Positions 41,862-51,579 of a stretch of 64,000 nt of DNA are shown here, one piece after another. Every line of letters starts with the position of its first letter. Position 1 is the stretch's first letter. The notes under the pieces are model-generated. The model did not search any database. It was not told the DNA's origin and saw nothing but the letters and a program-made list of their open reading frames with translations. The stretch is from Desulfobacterales bacterium (lineage in GTDB: Bacteria; Desulfobacterota; Desulfobacteria; Desulfobacterales; SpSt-501): the NCBI GenBank assembly GCA_025454255.1, contig JALOOU010000014.1, positions 20,186 through 84,185 on the forward strand, in the 5' to 3' direction. A program made the position numbers and the translations under genes.

Positions 41862-44638
41862 CGGCCGAACTCGCGGAAAAAATCCCTGCGCTGCCAGAGC
41901 CGGTGCTGCGGTTCGAAGAAAATCTGGAGGCCGGCGCCGACCACCCATTCGGTGGCGTCGGAGCTGTTGTCGATCCCGGCAAATCCGCCGGCGGCCAGAT
42001 GCGGGGTCACCAGGTGCATGCCCTGCAGCTTCAGGCTGACGCCGATCTTGTTGTCGCTGTCGGCCGCGTACTTGCCGTTGGCTTCGGCGGCGGCGGCGGG
42101 GGTGAAGCCGGCCGTATCGCCGCTGAAGAGCGGGTAGAAGGGGCTGGCGTCGAGACGCTGGTGCAGCCAGCCGGTCGCGGCCTGGACGTCGACCCATGCG
42201 TTGCGGCACAGGGCGGTGCGGTAGCGCACGAACGGCCCCACCATGGTCATCAGCTCCGGGCTGTAGTAGCCCCCGTGGCCGAAGGTGTGAAAATCGCTGT
42301 TGCGGTGAAAATGCCGCGCGGTGGCGAAGAGGCCGGCGCTGAGTTCGTCCGCGCCGCGCCACCAGGTCCGGCCGACGGCCGTGTCGAGCTGAACGGAGTA
42401 GTTGTCCCAGACCCGCTCCCCCCGGTAGGCGTCGAAGCCGGCCGACCCGCTCACCCACCAGCGGTTTCCCAGCGGCCAGCTCGTGCCGGCCTCGATGCCG
42501 TTGCGGGTCACCCGGCCCCAATCGTCCCGGCTGTAGGGGTCCTGCTGGCCGACATAGGAGAGGATCGAATCCTTCACCGGCAGCCGGTGCGCCTGCACAT
42601 AACCGCTCGGCGCGCTGAGCCGGGCGCTGAAGGTGGGCGTGGGGTCGACCGGCCCGCCGAGGGGCGTTGCGCCGGCCTGAACCCGCAGGTGCAGACGGCC
42701 CTCCATCTCGACGCCGACCTGCGGCTGCACCCCGAACACCGAATCCTCGAGATCGCGCTGCGGGGGCAGGCCGTTCAGGCTCTGGTAATAGCGGCCGGCG
42801 CGCGGGGGGGAGGGCCCCGCGTCGCCTTTGAGCCAGGTGGGGGTCAGCGTGGCAAACCACGAGGTGCCCAGCGGCGTCGGCACCACCAGGGTCAACGGCA
42901 GCGCAGTTTCCGCCAGGTCGCTGTATCTTCCGCTGCTTTGCTTGTTGCGGTGGTAGAGAAAGGCCTCGACGCGCGGCGAGTCGGCGTGGGTGTAGCACCG
43001 GCCGGGGCCCGGGTCCAGCTGGGCGGCCGTGACCGGCGCCCCGCGGTCGAAGAAAAAGCCGCCGGCGGCGGCCCGGAGCGTCGGGTCCGGGTCCCGCGCC
43101 AGGCGGGCGGCCAGATCATAGCCCGCCTGCTCGTCGCCGGCGGCGCCGTAGATGCCCAGCAGCCCCCCGGCCAGGCCTGCGCCGGGGCTGCGGGCGAAGG
43201 CCGCCTCCATCAGCGGCCGGGCGTCGCCGTGCCGCCCCTGTTCGTAGCGCGCCCAGGCGAGCAGCTCGCCGGCGGCCGGGTCCGCCGGGTCCAGGGCCAG
43301 GAGCTTCTCCGCCGCAGCGGCGGCGCGGTCCCAATCCTGCGCCGCGGCGGCGGCACCGGCCTGCCGGCGGTAGACCAGCGTTCGGAGCGCACGGGTATCG
43401 GCATCCTCGGGGATCCCCCCCTGGTCGAGGGGCGCGAGGGCGGTATCCAGCCGGCCGGCGTTCAGCCGGGCATAGCCCTGGCCCAGCGCGAACTGCTTGT
43501 TGCCGGGCTCACGCGCCAGCAGCTGCGCGAAGATGCGGTCGGCCTCTTCGAACCCGCCCCGGTTCAGCGCATCCCAGGCCAGTGCGGCCAGGGCGTCGCG
43601 GTCCTCGGGGGCATGCTCCAGGACGGCCCGCGCGGCGGCAGCCCGCTCCGGGGAGTCCGCCGGGAGCTCCGCCAGCCGGCGCCTGAGGAGGTCGGCCTCG
43701 ATTCGGCTGAACGCGGCCCGCTCATCCGCGGGACGGCCTTCAAACATCGGCGCCTGCCGCTGCATCAGCTCCATCGCCTCGTCCGGGGCCAGCGCGGCGG
43801 CCAGATCGCTCAGGATCCCCGCCCGCAGCGCCGGCGGCAGGTCGCATGCGAGCAGGCGGCGCTGGAGCGCTGCGGCCGGAGGGCCTTCGCCGGCCGCGCG
43901 CAGCTTGAGACCGACCGCGTGGAACAGATCCGGCCGCAGGCACCGTTTCAGAGCCTCCTCATGGGTTGCGAGAAACGCGCGCAGCGCGGCCGCGTCGGCC
44001 TCCTCGGCCAGGGCGGCGTGGTCCGCGGCCAGGTGCGCTTCGAGCAGGCGGCGCTCCCATGCGCGGCGCCGGTCGGGGGGGGGCTGCGCGATTTGGCGGC
44101 GGGCCTCCTCCCAGCGGCCGGAGCGGATCAGGAGATCGACCAGGGCCGGCCGGGTCTCGGGCAACCGGTAGCGGTCGCGGACGAGGGCGGAGAGGTGCGC
44201 GGCGGCCTGATCGATCTTGCCGAGACGCGCCAGCGTGTAGGCCAGCCCCAGCCGGGCGTTCATGGCATCCTCGGGGGGGGGGGAGGCGAGCAGGGTCGCA
44301 AAAAGCCCGGCGGCGGCGCTGTAGCGCCCCGCTGAATAGTGCTGCCACGCGCGGGAGAGGTCCGAGGGCGGCGCGTCGGACCCGAAACCGGCCTGCGGCA
44401 TCCTGTCGGCCTCCAGGATCTCGGCGTCCGGCGGCGTGGCATAGACCCAGTCCGGATCGACGAGGTCGACGCGGCTGTCGTCCGGGCGGGTGGTGACCAT
44501 CTCCTCGGAGCGGGACTGGCGCACCGCCTGGTCATGGACGGCCGCTTCGCGTTCCAGCGCCAGCGTCTGGCCGACTCCTTCCACGGCCGGGATCAGCCAG
44601 AGTGCGAGAGCGCACAGTGAGACGAGGCAGCACCTCAT
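41858..44638 (-). CDS. bcsC: Cellulose synthase outer-membrane export protein
   Basis: Exports the cellulose strand across periplasm and outer membrane. The 926-residue protein has a signal peptide (MRCCLVSLCALALWLIPAVEG), TPR-type helical repeats from ~60 to ~540, and a C-terminal beta-barrel region of ~350 residues ending ...GAGLQIFFEPQHRLWQRRDFFREFGR with many alternating aromatic strands. E. coli BcsC is about 1160 residues; the shorter length reflects fewer TPRs. Start at 44638 overlaps the bcsZ stop (ATGA). Its own stop overlaps the pfaC-like start. Confidence 0.9.
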   Translation of the reverse strand: MRCCLVSLCALALWLIPAVEGVGQTLALEREAAVHDQAVRQSRSEEMVTTRPDDSRVDLVDPDWVYATPPDAEILEADRMPQAGFGSDAPPSDLSRAWQHYSAGRYSAAAGLFATLLASPPPEDAMNARLGLAYTLARLGKIDQAAAHLSALVRDRYRLPETRPALVDLLIRSGRWEEARRQIAQPPPDRRRAWERRLLEAHLAADHAALAEEADAAALRAFLATHEEALKRCLRPDLFHAVGLKLRAAGEGPPAAALQRRLLACDLPPALRAGILSDLAAALAPDEAMELMQRQAPMFEGRPADERAAFSRIEADLLRRRLAELPADSPERAAAARAVLEHAPEDRDALAALAWDALNRGGFEEADRIFAQLLAREPGNKQFALGQGYARLNAGRLDTALAPLDQGGIPEDADTRALRTLVYRRQAGAAAAAQDWDRAAAAAEKLLALDPADPAAGELLAWARYEQGRHGDARPLMEAAFARSPGAGLAGGLLGIYGAAGDEQAGYDLAARLARDPDPTLRAAAGGFFFDRGAPVTAAQLDPGPGRCYTHADSPRVEAFLYHRNKQSSGRYSDLAETALPLTLVVPTPLGTSWFATLTPTWLKGDAGPSPPRAGRYYQSLNGLPPQRDLEDSVFGVQPQVGVEMEGRLHLRVQAGATPLGGPVDPTPTFSARLSAPSGYVQAHRLPVKDSILSYVGQQDPYSRDDWGRVTRNGIEAGTSWPLGNRWWVSGSAGFDAYRGERVWDNYSVQLDTAVGRTWWRGADELSAGLFATARHFHRNSDFHTFGHGGYYSPELMTMVGPFVRYRTALCRNAWVDVQAATGWLHQRLDASPFYPLFSGDTAGFTPAAAAEANGKYAADSDNKIGVSLKLQGMHLVTPHLAAGGFAGIDNSSDATEWVVGAGLQIFFEPQHRLWQRRDFFREFGR

Positions 44639-45696
44639 GGCCGGTCCAGTTTGATTCGGGCTAGCAGAAAGAGCGCGTGCGAGTAGTAGTTGGTCGTCTC
44701 GGATCCGATTTTGTTCCATGCGTCCTGTTGGAGCCTGCGCGCCAGGCTCTCCTTGCCGAGGCGCTCGGCGCAGGCCGCCATGACGGCGTAGAACCCGGCC
44801 GGCGCCTCCTCCGTCGCAACGAACCCGTCGATCAGGTCGACCCGGCTGGGGAGGTAGCCGGAGCGTTCCACGAACTCCAGGTACGGCGCGTACGCCTGCA
44901 GGCGGTCCGTGCGGCCGCCCCAGAGAAGATAGAGCGGGACCCGGATGGCCTCGAAGCCGAAGTGGCGGCTTTTCTCGGTGTGCACGGAGGCCCTGCCGTT
45001 CTGGAGCAAGACCCAGTCCGCCGGCAGCCCGAAGCGGGAAAAGGTCGCCAGGTCGAGCAGCCGCTCGCTGTCGGCGGCGATACGTTCCCAGAACTTCTTT
45101 TCCTCCGCCTGGGCGAACCGGGAAAACGCCGGCAGCACCAGGTAGCCCGGGTTGAACACGAATCCGGCATCGGCCTCGAAGCCGAAATAGGCCGGCGCGA
45201 TCAGCTGCAGCCCGTTCCGGGCCACGGCCAGCTGGGTGCGCAGGTCGCGCACGATCCGCAGGGCGGATTGCCTGAACGGCGGGTGATTCCAGCGCGCCGC
45301 GGCTTCCAGCAGGGCCAAGGCGATCAGCAGATCGCCGTCGCTGGCGTTGTTGTAGTCGATGACCGCCCATTCGCCGTTGGGGCGCTTGCCCCACGACCAG
45401 GCGAAGAGCGCATCGCGCCGGACCTGGAGGTTCTCGCTGGTCCACTTCCACAGCCGGTCGAACGCCGGGCGATCCTCGTGGGTCAGGGCCAGCATCAGCC
45501 CGTAGCCCTGTCCCTCCGAGTGGCTGATGGCGTCATGGAAGCGGTCGATGATGCGCCCGTCGTCTGAAACGAAGGCCTGCTTGAAGGCCTGCCAGTCCTG
45601 CGCTGCGGAGGGGCCGGCCCCGATGAGCGCCAGCAGGCAGAGCAGGTGCAGGCGGCGCAGCGCCGGCGCCGGCCGTTTGGGGGCGTCATCACGCAT
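44635..45696 (-). CDS. bcsZ: Periplasmic endoglucanase (GH8)
   Basis: Cellulase of the cellulose operon that trims chains during export. The 353-residue protein has a signal peptide (LRRLHLLCLLALIGAGPSAAQ). GH8 landmarks: ISHSEGQGYGLMLAL with the catalytic Glu near residue 60, FAWSWGKR, and YNNASDGDLLIALALLEAA with the conserved Asp near 120. It overlaps the bcsB end by 8 bases and bcsC by 4. Confidence 0.94.
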   Translation of the reverse strand: MRDDAPKRPAPALRRLHLLCLLALIGAGPSAAQDWQAFKQAFVSDDGRIIDRFHDAISHSEGQGYGLMLALTHEDRPAFDRLWKWTSENLQVRRDALFAWSWGKRPNGEWAVIDYNNASDGDLLIALALLEAAARWNHPPFRQSALRIVRDLRTQLAVARNGLQLIAPAYFGFEADAGFVFNPGYLVLPAFSRFAQAEEKKFWERIAADSERLLDLATFSRFGLPADWVLLQNGRASVHTEKSRHFGFEAIRVPLYLLWGGRTDRLQAYAPYLEFVERSGYLPSRVDLIDGFVATEEAPAGFYAVMAACAERLGKESLARRLQQDAWNKIGSETTNYYSHALFLLARIKLDRP

Positions 45697-47938
45697 GCGA
45701 GCGCTCGAGCCGGCGCCGGCGCCGATGCTTCACCATTTGGTAGACCACCAGGCTGAGAAGCAGCAGGAGCACCAGCAGCAAAATCAGCGCCAGGACGGGG
45801 TTCGTGTTGATGAAGTTCTGCATCCCCGGCAGGTGGCCGGGGCTGCCCAGGTAGTAGCTGGGCCCGATCAGGCTCGCGCTGGCCGTGGCCTCGGGCCGCT
45901 GCAGGTTGAGGAGCACCAGGTCCCCGTCGGCGGCGGCCTGCACGGCCGGCTGCCAAAGCGCCCGGCTCGCGGCGAGCAGATCCGCGGCGGAGTCGGCGGT
46001 GAGCAGAAGGACCGTGCGCTCCGCGCTCTCCGGGTGCCGGAATTGCATCAGCGCCGCCCGGCCGGGTCCCAGGTTCCCGCTGAAATCTCCCTGAACCGCG
46101 CTCGCCGTGCGCAGGTCCGCGAGGCTGCGGGGGGTCTCCTGCGCCGGTTCGGCGGCCTGGGTCCAAAACCGGGTCGGCTCGGCCGGCCGCGGGAGGGGCC
46201 GGTCCAGCTGGGGCAGCGATATCTGCAGGGGGGCGATGCCGGCAATCGGCGCCCGGCTGAGCAGCTCCCTGGGCAGGTTCTGAAAACGTCCGGCCAGGAT
46301 GAGGTCCTTGGGCGCCGCCGGCTTGTCGCCTCCGAGCACCCACGATAACCCGAAGGGCGGGTAGCCGATCTTCTGGGCGCCCAGCGCGACGAGGTTCAGG
46401 GCGGCGCCGGCGGCGGCGTAGCTGGTGTCGGTCAAAGCGACGGCGGCCTCCCGCATGTCCGGCCAGCGCCCCACCGGGAAGGCGTCCTGGAAGAAGACCC
46501 CGAGTTGGGGCATTTTGATCCAGTGCGGGGCGTCCGGCAGCATGAGCTTGGAATCGCCGAAGATCGTCAGGCGCAGATTCTCGGTCTGGATCAGGGTGCA
46601 CTTGTCGGTGTGCAGGGGCGTTAGCACCGCCTCGAAGCTCAGCTGGTTGGCGCCCGGTTTGAAGGCGGCCAGAGGGATGTCCACCCGGTAGTCGCGGAAG
46701 TAGTCGCCCCGCGGGTTGTCCAGGCGGACGCCCGAGACGAACTTGCCGTTCAGGCGGATGTTCAGGACCGAGTCCGAACGCATCATGGCATTGTAGGCCA
46801 TGTGCAGGATGATGCTGGCGAACTTGTTGGGCGAAAAGTAGAGGTCGGACGGCAGCCGCAGGTCTAAATTCAAACGCGGGGCGGCGATGCCCCTGAACTC
46901 CGCGGTCGCGGCCCCAAGGCTGGCGAAGGTGTAGGTTTCATCCGCGGCGAGGCCGCGCTGGATCATGCGCGGCTCGATGTCGGGCAGACGCAGGTTCGAG
47001 ACGCGCGTCGCCGGGGAGCCGGGAAGCGGGTAGGAGAGCGCGGCGAACGCCTGGGCGGCGGTGAGCAGATCGGCTTCATCCTTTCCGGTGACGACCACCA
47101 GGGCGCAGCCGGGGTTGGGCTCCCACGCCGCCTGTCCGGTGGGGCCGATTTTCTTCTCCGGCAAAGGCTGGATGGCGATGACCGGGCCCTCTTCCAGCTG
47201 CATGGGTTCGGGCAAAAGGGCCTGCAGGTCGCGGTGGAGGGCGATCAGGACGTTGTCGACGCCGGGGCTGAGGCTGTTTGCCAAGGCCGTCTCGGGCACC
47301 CGGTACTCATAGCGCAGACCGATCCCCGAGGCGACCAGCGCCGCGGCCTGAAGATGGTTCGGGCTCAGGGCGGAGACGACCAGGTTGACCCGGGTGTCGA
47401 AGATGTTGCGCGGGTCGAACAGGAAATCGTTGATGGCCGACACCCGGCCGGGCACGCCGACCTGCTCCAGCTCGAAGCTGAAGTAGGCGTCGTTGAGTTT
47501 GAGCCAGGTCCAGAGCTCCGGAGAGAAGGGGTCCTCGCACTCGTCGATCGTGTAGTGCTGGGCCACCCAGAAGCTGCAGGAGTTGTAGCCGGTCTTGAAA
47601 ACCGAACCGGGCACCGGGACGACCACCTCGCCCTGGGGGGCGTCCGGGTTGAGCCGGATCTGGGCCAGCGGCTGATCGTTGATCATGAACACCAGCCGGG
47701 AGTTCAAGGGGATGAGGGCGGTCGAGTTCACATAGGCAAAGTGCAGGCTCGCCTTCTTGACCTGCCAGCGCTCGGGGATCGGCAGGCTGAAAGTGTAGTT
47801 GTCCATCGAGCCGCGCAGGCGGTAGTCCTGCACGGGGGCCACTTTGCGCAGCGGGATCTGCAGGGTGGCCGCCGACGCCGAGGCGTGAAACAGGGCCGTG
47901 AAGAGCAAGAACAGGGATAACGCCTTCATTGCGTGCAT
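45689..47938 (-). CDS. bcsB: Cellulose synthase periplasmic subunit
   Basis: Periplasmic, membrane-anchored partner of BcsA that guides the polymer. The 749-residue protein has a signal peptide (LSLFLLFTALFHASASA), two carbohydrate-binding/flavodoxin-like repeats (DYRLRGSMDNYTFSLPIP near 45; RGDYFRDYRVDIPLAAFKPG near 400), and a single C-terminal transmembrane helix (ALILLLVLLLLLSLVVYQMV) ending in a basic tail, as in BcsB. Start 47938 follows AGAGGATCTAACC; 47929 is an alternative. It starts 2 bases after bcsA. Confidence 0.94.
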   Translation of the reverse strand: MHAMKALSLFLLFTALFHASASAATLQIPLRKVAPVQDYRLRGSMDNYTFSLPIPERWQVKKASLHFAYVNSTALIPLNSRLVFMINDQPLAQIRLNPDAPQGEVVVPVPGSVFKTGYNSCSFWVAQHYTIDECEDPFSPELWTWLKLNDAYFSFELEQVGVPGRVSAINDFLFDPRNIFDTRVNLVVSALSPNHLQAAALVASGIGLRYEYRVPETALANSLSPGVDNVLIALHRDLQALLPEPMQLEEGPVIAIQPLPEKKIGPTGQAAWEPNPGCALVVVTGKDEADLLTAAQAFAALSYPLPGSPATRVSNLRLPDIEPRMIQRGLAADETYTFASLGAATAEFRGIAAPRLNLDLRLPSDLYFSPNKFASIILHMAYNAMMRSDSVLNIRLNGKFVSGVRLDNPRGDYFRDYRVDIPLAAFKPGANQLSFEAVLTPLHTDKCTLIQTENLRLTIFGDSKLMLPDAPHWIKMPQLGVFFQDAFPVGRWPDMREAAVALTDTSYAAAGAALNLVALGAQKIGYPPFGLSWVLGGDKPAAPKDLILAGRFQNLPRELLSRAPIAGIAPLQISLPQLDRPLPRPAEPTRFWTQAAEPAQETPRSLADLRTASAVQGDFSGNLGPGRAALMQFRHPESAERTVLLLTADSAADLLAASRALWQPAVQAAADGDLVLLNLQRPEATASASLIGPSYYLGSPGHLPGMQNFINTNPVLALILLLVLLLLLSLVVYQMVKHRRRRRLERSHA

Positions 47939-47940
47939 GG

Positions 47941-50292
47941 TTAGATCCTCTTGCCGATCCATTTGATGGAGTTGATGAAATTCAATCCGAGGCCCGCGCA
48001 GACCGTCGCGGCAAGCCGCACGATGCCGACCAGGTTGCGCAGGGAGCCCCTCACGCCGATCCCCAGGATGATCAGAAAGCCCTTCAGAGAGTTGACGGTT
48101 CGGCCCAGTTTCGCATCGTAGAAATATTTCCAGCGGCCGCTGTCGCCGTAGACGAAGTCGACGATGCGGGCATAGGCCTGCTCGTCGGGGTGCTCGAACT
48201 CGCAGCCCAGGATCAGGCCGGCTTCGCGGCGCTCCCGGCGGCGGACGCTCACGGGCAGGACGTGCAGGCGCCCCTCGCTGTCGCAGGCCTCCAGGATCAG
48301 GCGCTCTCCGGGGAGCCGGGCCCCCGCCTCGGTCATCACCCGCACCCCCGCGGTCGAAAGGTCGACCAGGGTGGCTGCCGTCGGGGCCTTGGACCCCGGC
48401 GCCCGCACCGTGACCGGCTCCCGGGTTTCGTAGCGGTGCGCCCGGCGGATTTGGCGCCGCTCCCACACGACCCCCAGGCAGCAGAGGATCAGCACCATGT
48501 TGAAGGTGTTCCAGGCCAGGCAGACGAACACCGTGTCGGCGAGCAGCGGGGCGGTGACCAGCTCCTTGAGGCCGGCCGGGTAGGCCAGCGCGGCGAAGAC
48601 CAGCATGATATAGAACGGCACCGAAAGGGGCGTCAAGGCGTCTTTGCGCGCTGAAATGGTTTTGGGAGTGACGCGGAACGTGGGCTTGCGCGGGTGGGCG
48701 AAGACCGAGAGCACCGCCGGGGCGAGGAAAATGCTCTGGATGGTTTCGTAGAGTTCTGAAAAAAAAGGGTGACGCAGACGGCCGAAAAGATAGTTCGTCA
48801 CGTAGTAGGAGGCCAAGAGATGCGGAATGGCGTAGATCGCCACCTGGGACAGGGAGGCGTTGTAGATCCGCAGCCCGAAGAACAGAAACAGCAGCGGGGA
48901 GACGAAGAAGATGATCCGGGCCAGGCCGAACAGCCAGAAGAAGCAGGAGTTGAAGTAGCAGATCCGCTGACCCAGGCTCAGCCCCTTTTTGAACAACGGG
49001 TTTTTCAGCACGAAAATCTGCATCATGCCCTGCGCCCAGCGGCTGCGCTGGATGATGAAGTGGTCGAAGGATTCGGGCGACAGCCCCATGATCATGGGCT
49101 TGTTCAGATAGACGCTGCGATAGCCGCGCGCGTGCAGCTCCATGGCGGTCTCGGCGTCCTCGGTGATCGTGTCGCCGGCCACCCCGCCGATCTCCTCCAG
49201 GCACCGGCGCCGCAGCAGAGCGGCCGAGCCGCAGAAGAAAGAGGAGTTCCAGAAGTCGAGCCCCAAGTGGATGGCTCCGTAGAACATCTCGTTTTCCGTC
49301 GGGCTGCGGCGCCGGGTGTCCAGATTTTTCTCCACCGGCGTCGGGTTGATGAAGAAATGAGGGGTCTGCACCAGAAACAGCCGCTCGTCCTCCAGAAAAA
49401 AGCCGACGGTGCTCTGAAGGAAGTCCCGGGTCGGGACATGGTCGCAGTCCAGAACGAGCACCAGCTCCCCGCGGCTGCGATGGAACCCGTTGTTGATGCA
49501 GCCGGCCTTCCCCGAGAGTTCAGCCGTCTCGTCGCAGCCGCAGTTGCGCAATCCACCGTTGATGTTGCCGGCTTTGGCCCGGGTGTTGTCCTCCCGGGTC
49601 AGGTAGTGGACTCCCAAACGGGCCGCCAGGCCCTTTAGCGATTCGGCCCGCGCGCGGGCCGCCGCCGCTTGAAGCGGGTTGGGGTCGTTCAATTTGGAGA
49701 TGGTGCCGCCGTCGTCCAGCAGGTAGATGGCGAGCCGGTCGGGGGGATAGTCCAGCTGCGTGCAGGCCGCGAGGGTGACGTGCACCACCTCCACGGGTTC
49801 GTTGTAGGTCGGGATGAACACATCCACCGTGGGCAGCCGCGCGGGGTCGGAGGGAAGCGGGGGCGCCTTGCGGGCCAGGGGGGAGATGTTCACGATCATC
49901 CCCATCGAGTGGATCAGGATCCCATACGTTTCGGCCAGATAAAGCAAGGTCATGAAGGTGAAGTCCCAGCCGCCCTGATAGCTCAACGTTTCGGTGGTGC
50001 GGAACATCCAGTACCGCCACGACAGGAATGCGCCCAACAGGATGACCGTGATGCGGCTGACATCCGGATTGAAACGCTTGGACCATCCGGACAGGTACAA
50101 CACCACCAGGACCGTCAGGCTCATGAGGACCTGGTTGTCGAAGGAGAGGTGGATGGCGGAGCCTATGGCGGCAAAGCACATGAGCAGGCTGAAGGCGATC
50201 CAGTGCATCGTGCCCGGAGTCCGGTCGCCGGTCGGGTCGGCGGCCAGGGGGTGCGGCCGCTCGCTGTGATCGGTGGAGGATCTCGCGCTCAT
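47941..50292 (-). CDS. bcsA: Cellulose synthase catalytic subunit (UDP-forming), c-di-GMP-activated
   Basis: Inner-membrane GT2 processive glycosyltransferase that polymerises glucose from UDP-glucose and translocates the chain. Motifs: LLDDGG, LDCDHV, the catalytic TEDAETAMELH and QRSRWAQG, with about eight membrane helices around the GT domain. The C-terminal PilZ domain has the basic RRAHRYETR stretch and DLSTAGVRV, the two motifs for c-di-GMP binding, so activity should respond to c-di-GMP. Start is uncertain (50292, 50307 or 50376; none has a strong ribosome site). First gene of the bcs-pfaC run; a TATAAT box lies about 130 bases upstream. Confidence 0.96.
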   Translation of the reverse strand: MSARSSTDHSERPHPLAADPTGDRTPGTMHWIAFSLLMCFAAIGSAIHLSFDNQVLMSLTVLVVLYLSGWSKRFNPDVSRITVILLGAFLSWRYWMFRTTETLSYQGGWDFTFMTLLYLAETYGILIHSMGMIVNISPLARKAPPLPSDPARLPTVDVFIPTYNEPVEVVHVTLAACTQLDYPPDRLAIYLLDDGGTISKLNDPNPLQAAAARARAESLKGLAARLGVHYLTREDNTRAKAGNINGGLRNCGCDETAELSGKAGCINNGFHRSRGELVLVLDCDHVPTRDFLQSTVGFFLEDERLFLVQTPHFFINPTPVEKNLDTRRRSPTENEMFYGAIHLGLDFWNSSFFCGSAALLRRRCLEEIGGVAGDTITEDAETAMELHARGYRSVYLNKPMIMGLSPESFDHFIIQRSRWAQGMMQIFVLKNPLFKKGLSLGQRICYFNSCFFWLFGLARIIFFVSPLLFLFFGLRIYNASLSQVAIYAIPHLLASYYVTNYLFGRLRHPFFSELYETIQSIFLAPAVLSVFAHPRKPTFRVTPKTISARKDALTPLSVPFYIMLVFAALAYPAGLKELVTAPLLADTVFVCLAWNTFNMVLILCCLGVVWERRQIRRAHRYETREPVTVRAPGSKAPTAATLVDLSTAGVRVMTEAGARLPGERLILEACDSEGRLHVLPVSVRRRERREAGLILGCEFEHPDEQAYARIVDFVYGDSGRWKYFYDAKLGRTVNSLKGFLIILGIGVRGSLRNLVGIVRLAATVCAGLGLNFINSIKWIGKRI

Positions 50293-50423
50293 GGGTCGCT
50301 TTATCATGCAGCTGCGCGGCCGGTTCCAAACGCCCCGGTCGGCGGGATTGAGTCGGTCTGGAAACAGGCGGCCCATAAATCCGATTGGGCCGGGTTTCGG
50401 ATCGATTTTGAGATGTTACACCT

Positions 50424-50429
50424 ATTATA
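50424..50429 (-). promoter_or_regulatory. -10 box of the bcs operon
   Basis: Perfect TATAAT on the minus strand within an AT-rich patch. No good -35 lies at 16-18 bases (TGGCCT at 17), so an activator may be needed. Start would be near 50417. Confidence 0.4.
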
Positions 50430-50584
50430 GCGAATATTTTACCCAAAGGCCACAAAATTATGAAGCCGGAGCGCCGCCGGGATCCCCCGCGCCGTGCTGC
50501 GTGTAGATCTCTTTTTCTCCACATAAGCCGACCCGTCCTGAGGCCATGGCCGGCTGCTGAAATCACCGGCAGGCCGCTGCGGCC

Positions 50585-50612
50585 TTGACATGAGCGAATG
50601 CGGTGGTAGTCT
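50585..50612 (+). promoter_or_regulatory. Putative mrp promoter
   Basis: TTGACA (50585-50590), 16-base spacer, TAGTCT (50607-50612), about 50 bases before the mrp ATG. Confidence 0.4.
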
Positions 50613-50664
50613 CTACCGCCTGAACAGGCAACTATATGCGGACCACTTTTGGGAGGCAATTGGA

Positions 50665-51510
50665 ATGGTTGACATCATGAGTGAGGTGCCCAGGACCCCG
50701 CAGCAGGTGAAAGCGGAGCAGGATCTATCGCTCAAAAATTCACTGGGCATGATCAATAACAAGATCATGGTGATGAGCGGCAAGGGCGGTGTGGGAAAAA
50801 CCAGCACGGCGGTCAACCTTTCGATCGCCCTGGCGCACAAGGGGTTTCAGGTCGGTATCATGGATGTCGATCTTCACGGCCCGGATGTGCCGCGGATGCT
50901 CGGTCTGAACGGGATGCCGGATGTGAACTCGAATCGAAAGCTGGCCCCGCTGAAGCACTCCGAGCGGCTGGCCGCCATTTCCATGGAGTCTTTTCTGCCC
51001 AAGAAAGACGATGCCGTCATCTGGCGCGGCCCCTTGAAGTTCTCCGCCATCCGGCAGTTCATCGCCGATGTGGAGTGGGGCCGGCTCGATTTTCTGGTGA
51101 TCGACTCTCCGCCCGGCACCGGCGACGAGCCCCTCACCGTCGCCCAGCAGATTCCGGACGCCCGCGCTATCATCGTCACCACGCCGCAGGAGGTCGCACT
51201 GGCGGACGTGCGCAAATCCATTAATTTCTGCCGGACCGTCAACCTCGATGTTTTCGGCCTCGTTGAAAACATGAGCGGGCTGGCCTGCCCGCACTGTGGA
51301 GGGAATATCGATCTTTTCGGCGCCGGCGGGGGGGAGCGCACGGCGTTGGAGATGGGGGTGCGCTTTCTCGGGAAGATCCCGATCGACCCGCGCATGGTCG
51401 CCTGCGGGGACTCGGGCCAGTGCTTCCAGCAGGTGCATGCCGGCTCGCCGGTGACGCTTGCTTTCAGCACGATCGCGGATGCCGTGGCCGGTCTGGCGGA
51501 GCGGCGCTGA
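50665..51510 (+). CDS. mrp: Mrp/NBP35-family iron-sulfur carrier ATPase
   Basis: P-loop ATPase that carries and delivers Fe-S clusters. The 281-residue protein has the deviant Walker A GKGGVGKTSTAVNL near 35, IMDVDLHGPDVPRMLGL, LVIDSPPGTGDEPLTV near 140, and the cluster-binding CPHCGG near 210. Start 50665 follows GGGAGGCAATTGG; the ORF-track start at 50590 is too far upstream. Monocistronic and divergent from bcsA. Confidence 0.94.
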   Translation: MVDIMSEVPRTPQQVKAEQDLSLKNSLGMINNKIMVMSGKGGVGKTSTAVNLSIALAHKGFQVGIMDVDLHGPDVPRMLGLNGMPDVNSNRKLAPLKHSERLAAISMESFLPKKDDAVIWRGPLKFSAIRQFIADVEWGRLDFLVIDSPPGTGDEPLTVAQQIPDARAIIVTTPQEVALADVRKSINFCRTVNLDVFGLVENMSGLACPHCGGNIDLFGAGGGERTALEMGVRFLGKIPIDPRMVACGDSGQCFQQVHAGSPVTLAFSTIADAVAGLAERR

Positions 51511-51579
51511 CGGTTCGCGCGCGGATCGCGATGGGCTCCTCCCCCCGCAGCGCCTTCCGCCCTTCGCGGCTCCCCCTGT

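Larger units (their letters stand above)
50293..50664. other. Divergent control region between bcsA and mrp
   Basis: About 370 bases without a supportable gene. It holds a comparatively AT-rich core (50400-50460) with a perfect minus-strand TATAAT and, nearer mrp, a TTGACA-type promoter. The proximal 85 bases could belong to bcsA if an upstream start is used. Confidence 0.6.

Noticed and set aside
36336-42137. 1933-residue plus-strand ORF
   Set aside because: It is the antisense shadow of the pfaC-like gene; no recognisable domain, Gly/Arg/Ala-dominated composition, and the opposite strand has full KS-CLF-DH motifs.
41903-44335. 810-residue plus-strand ORF opposite bcsC
   Set aside because: GC-driven shadow; bcsC has a signal peptide and TPR/barrel pattern and fits the operon.
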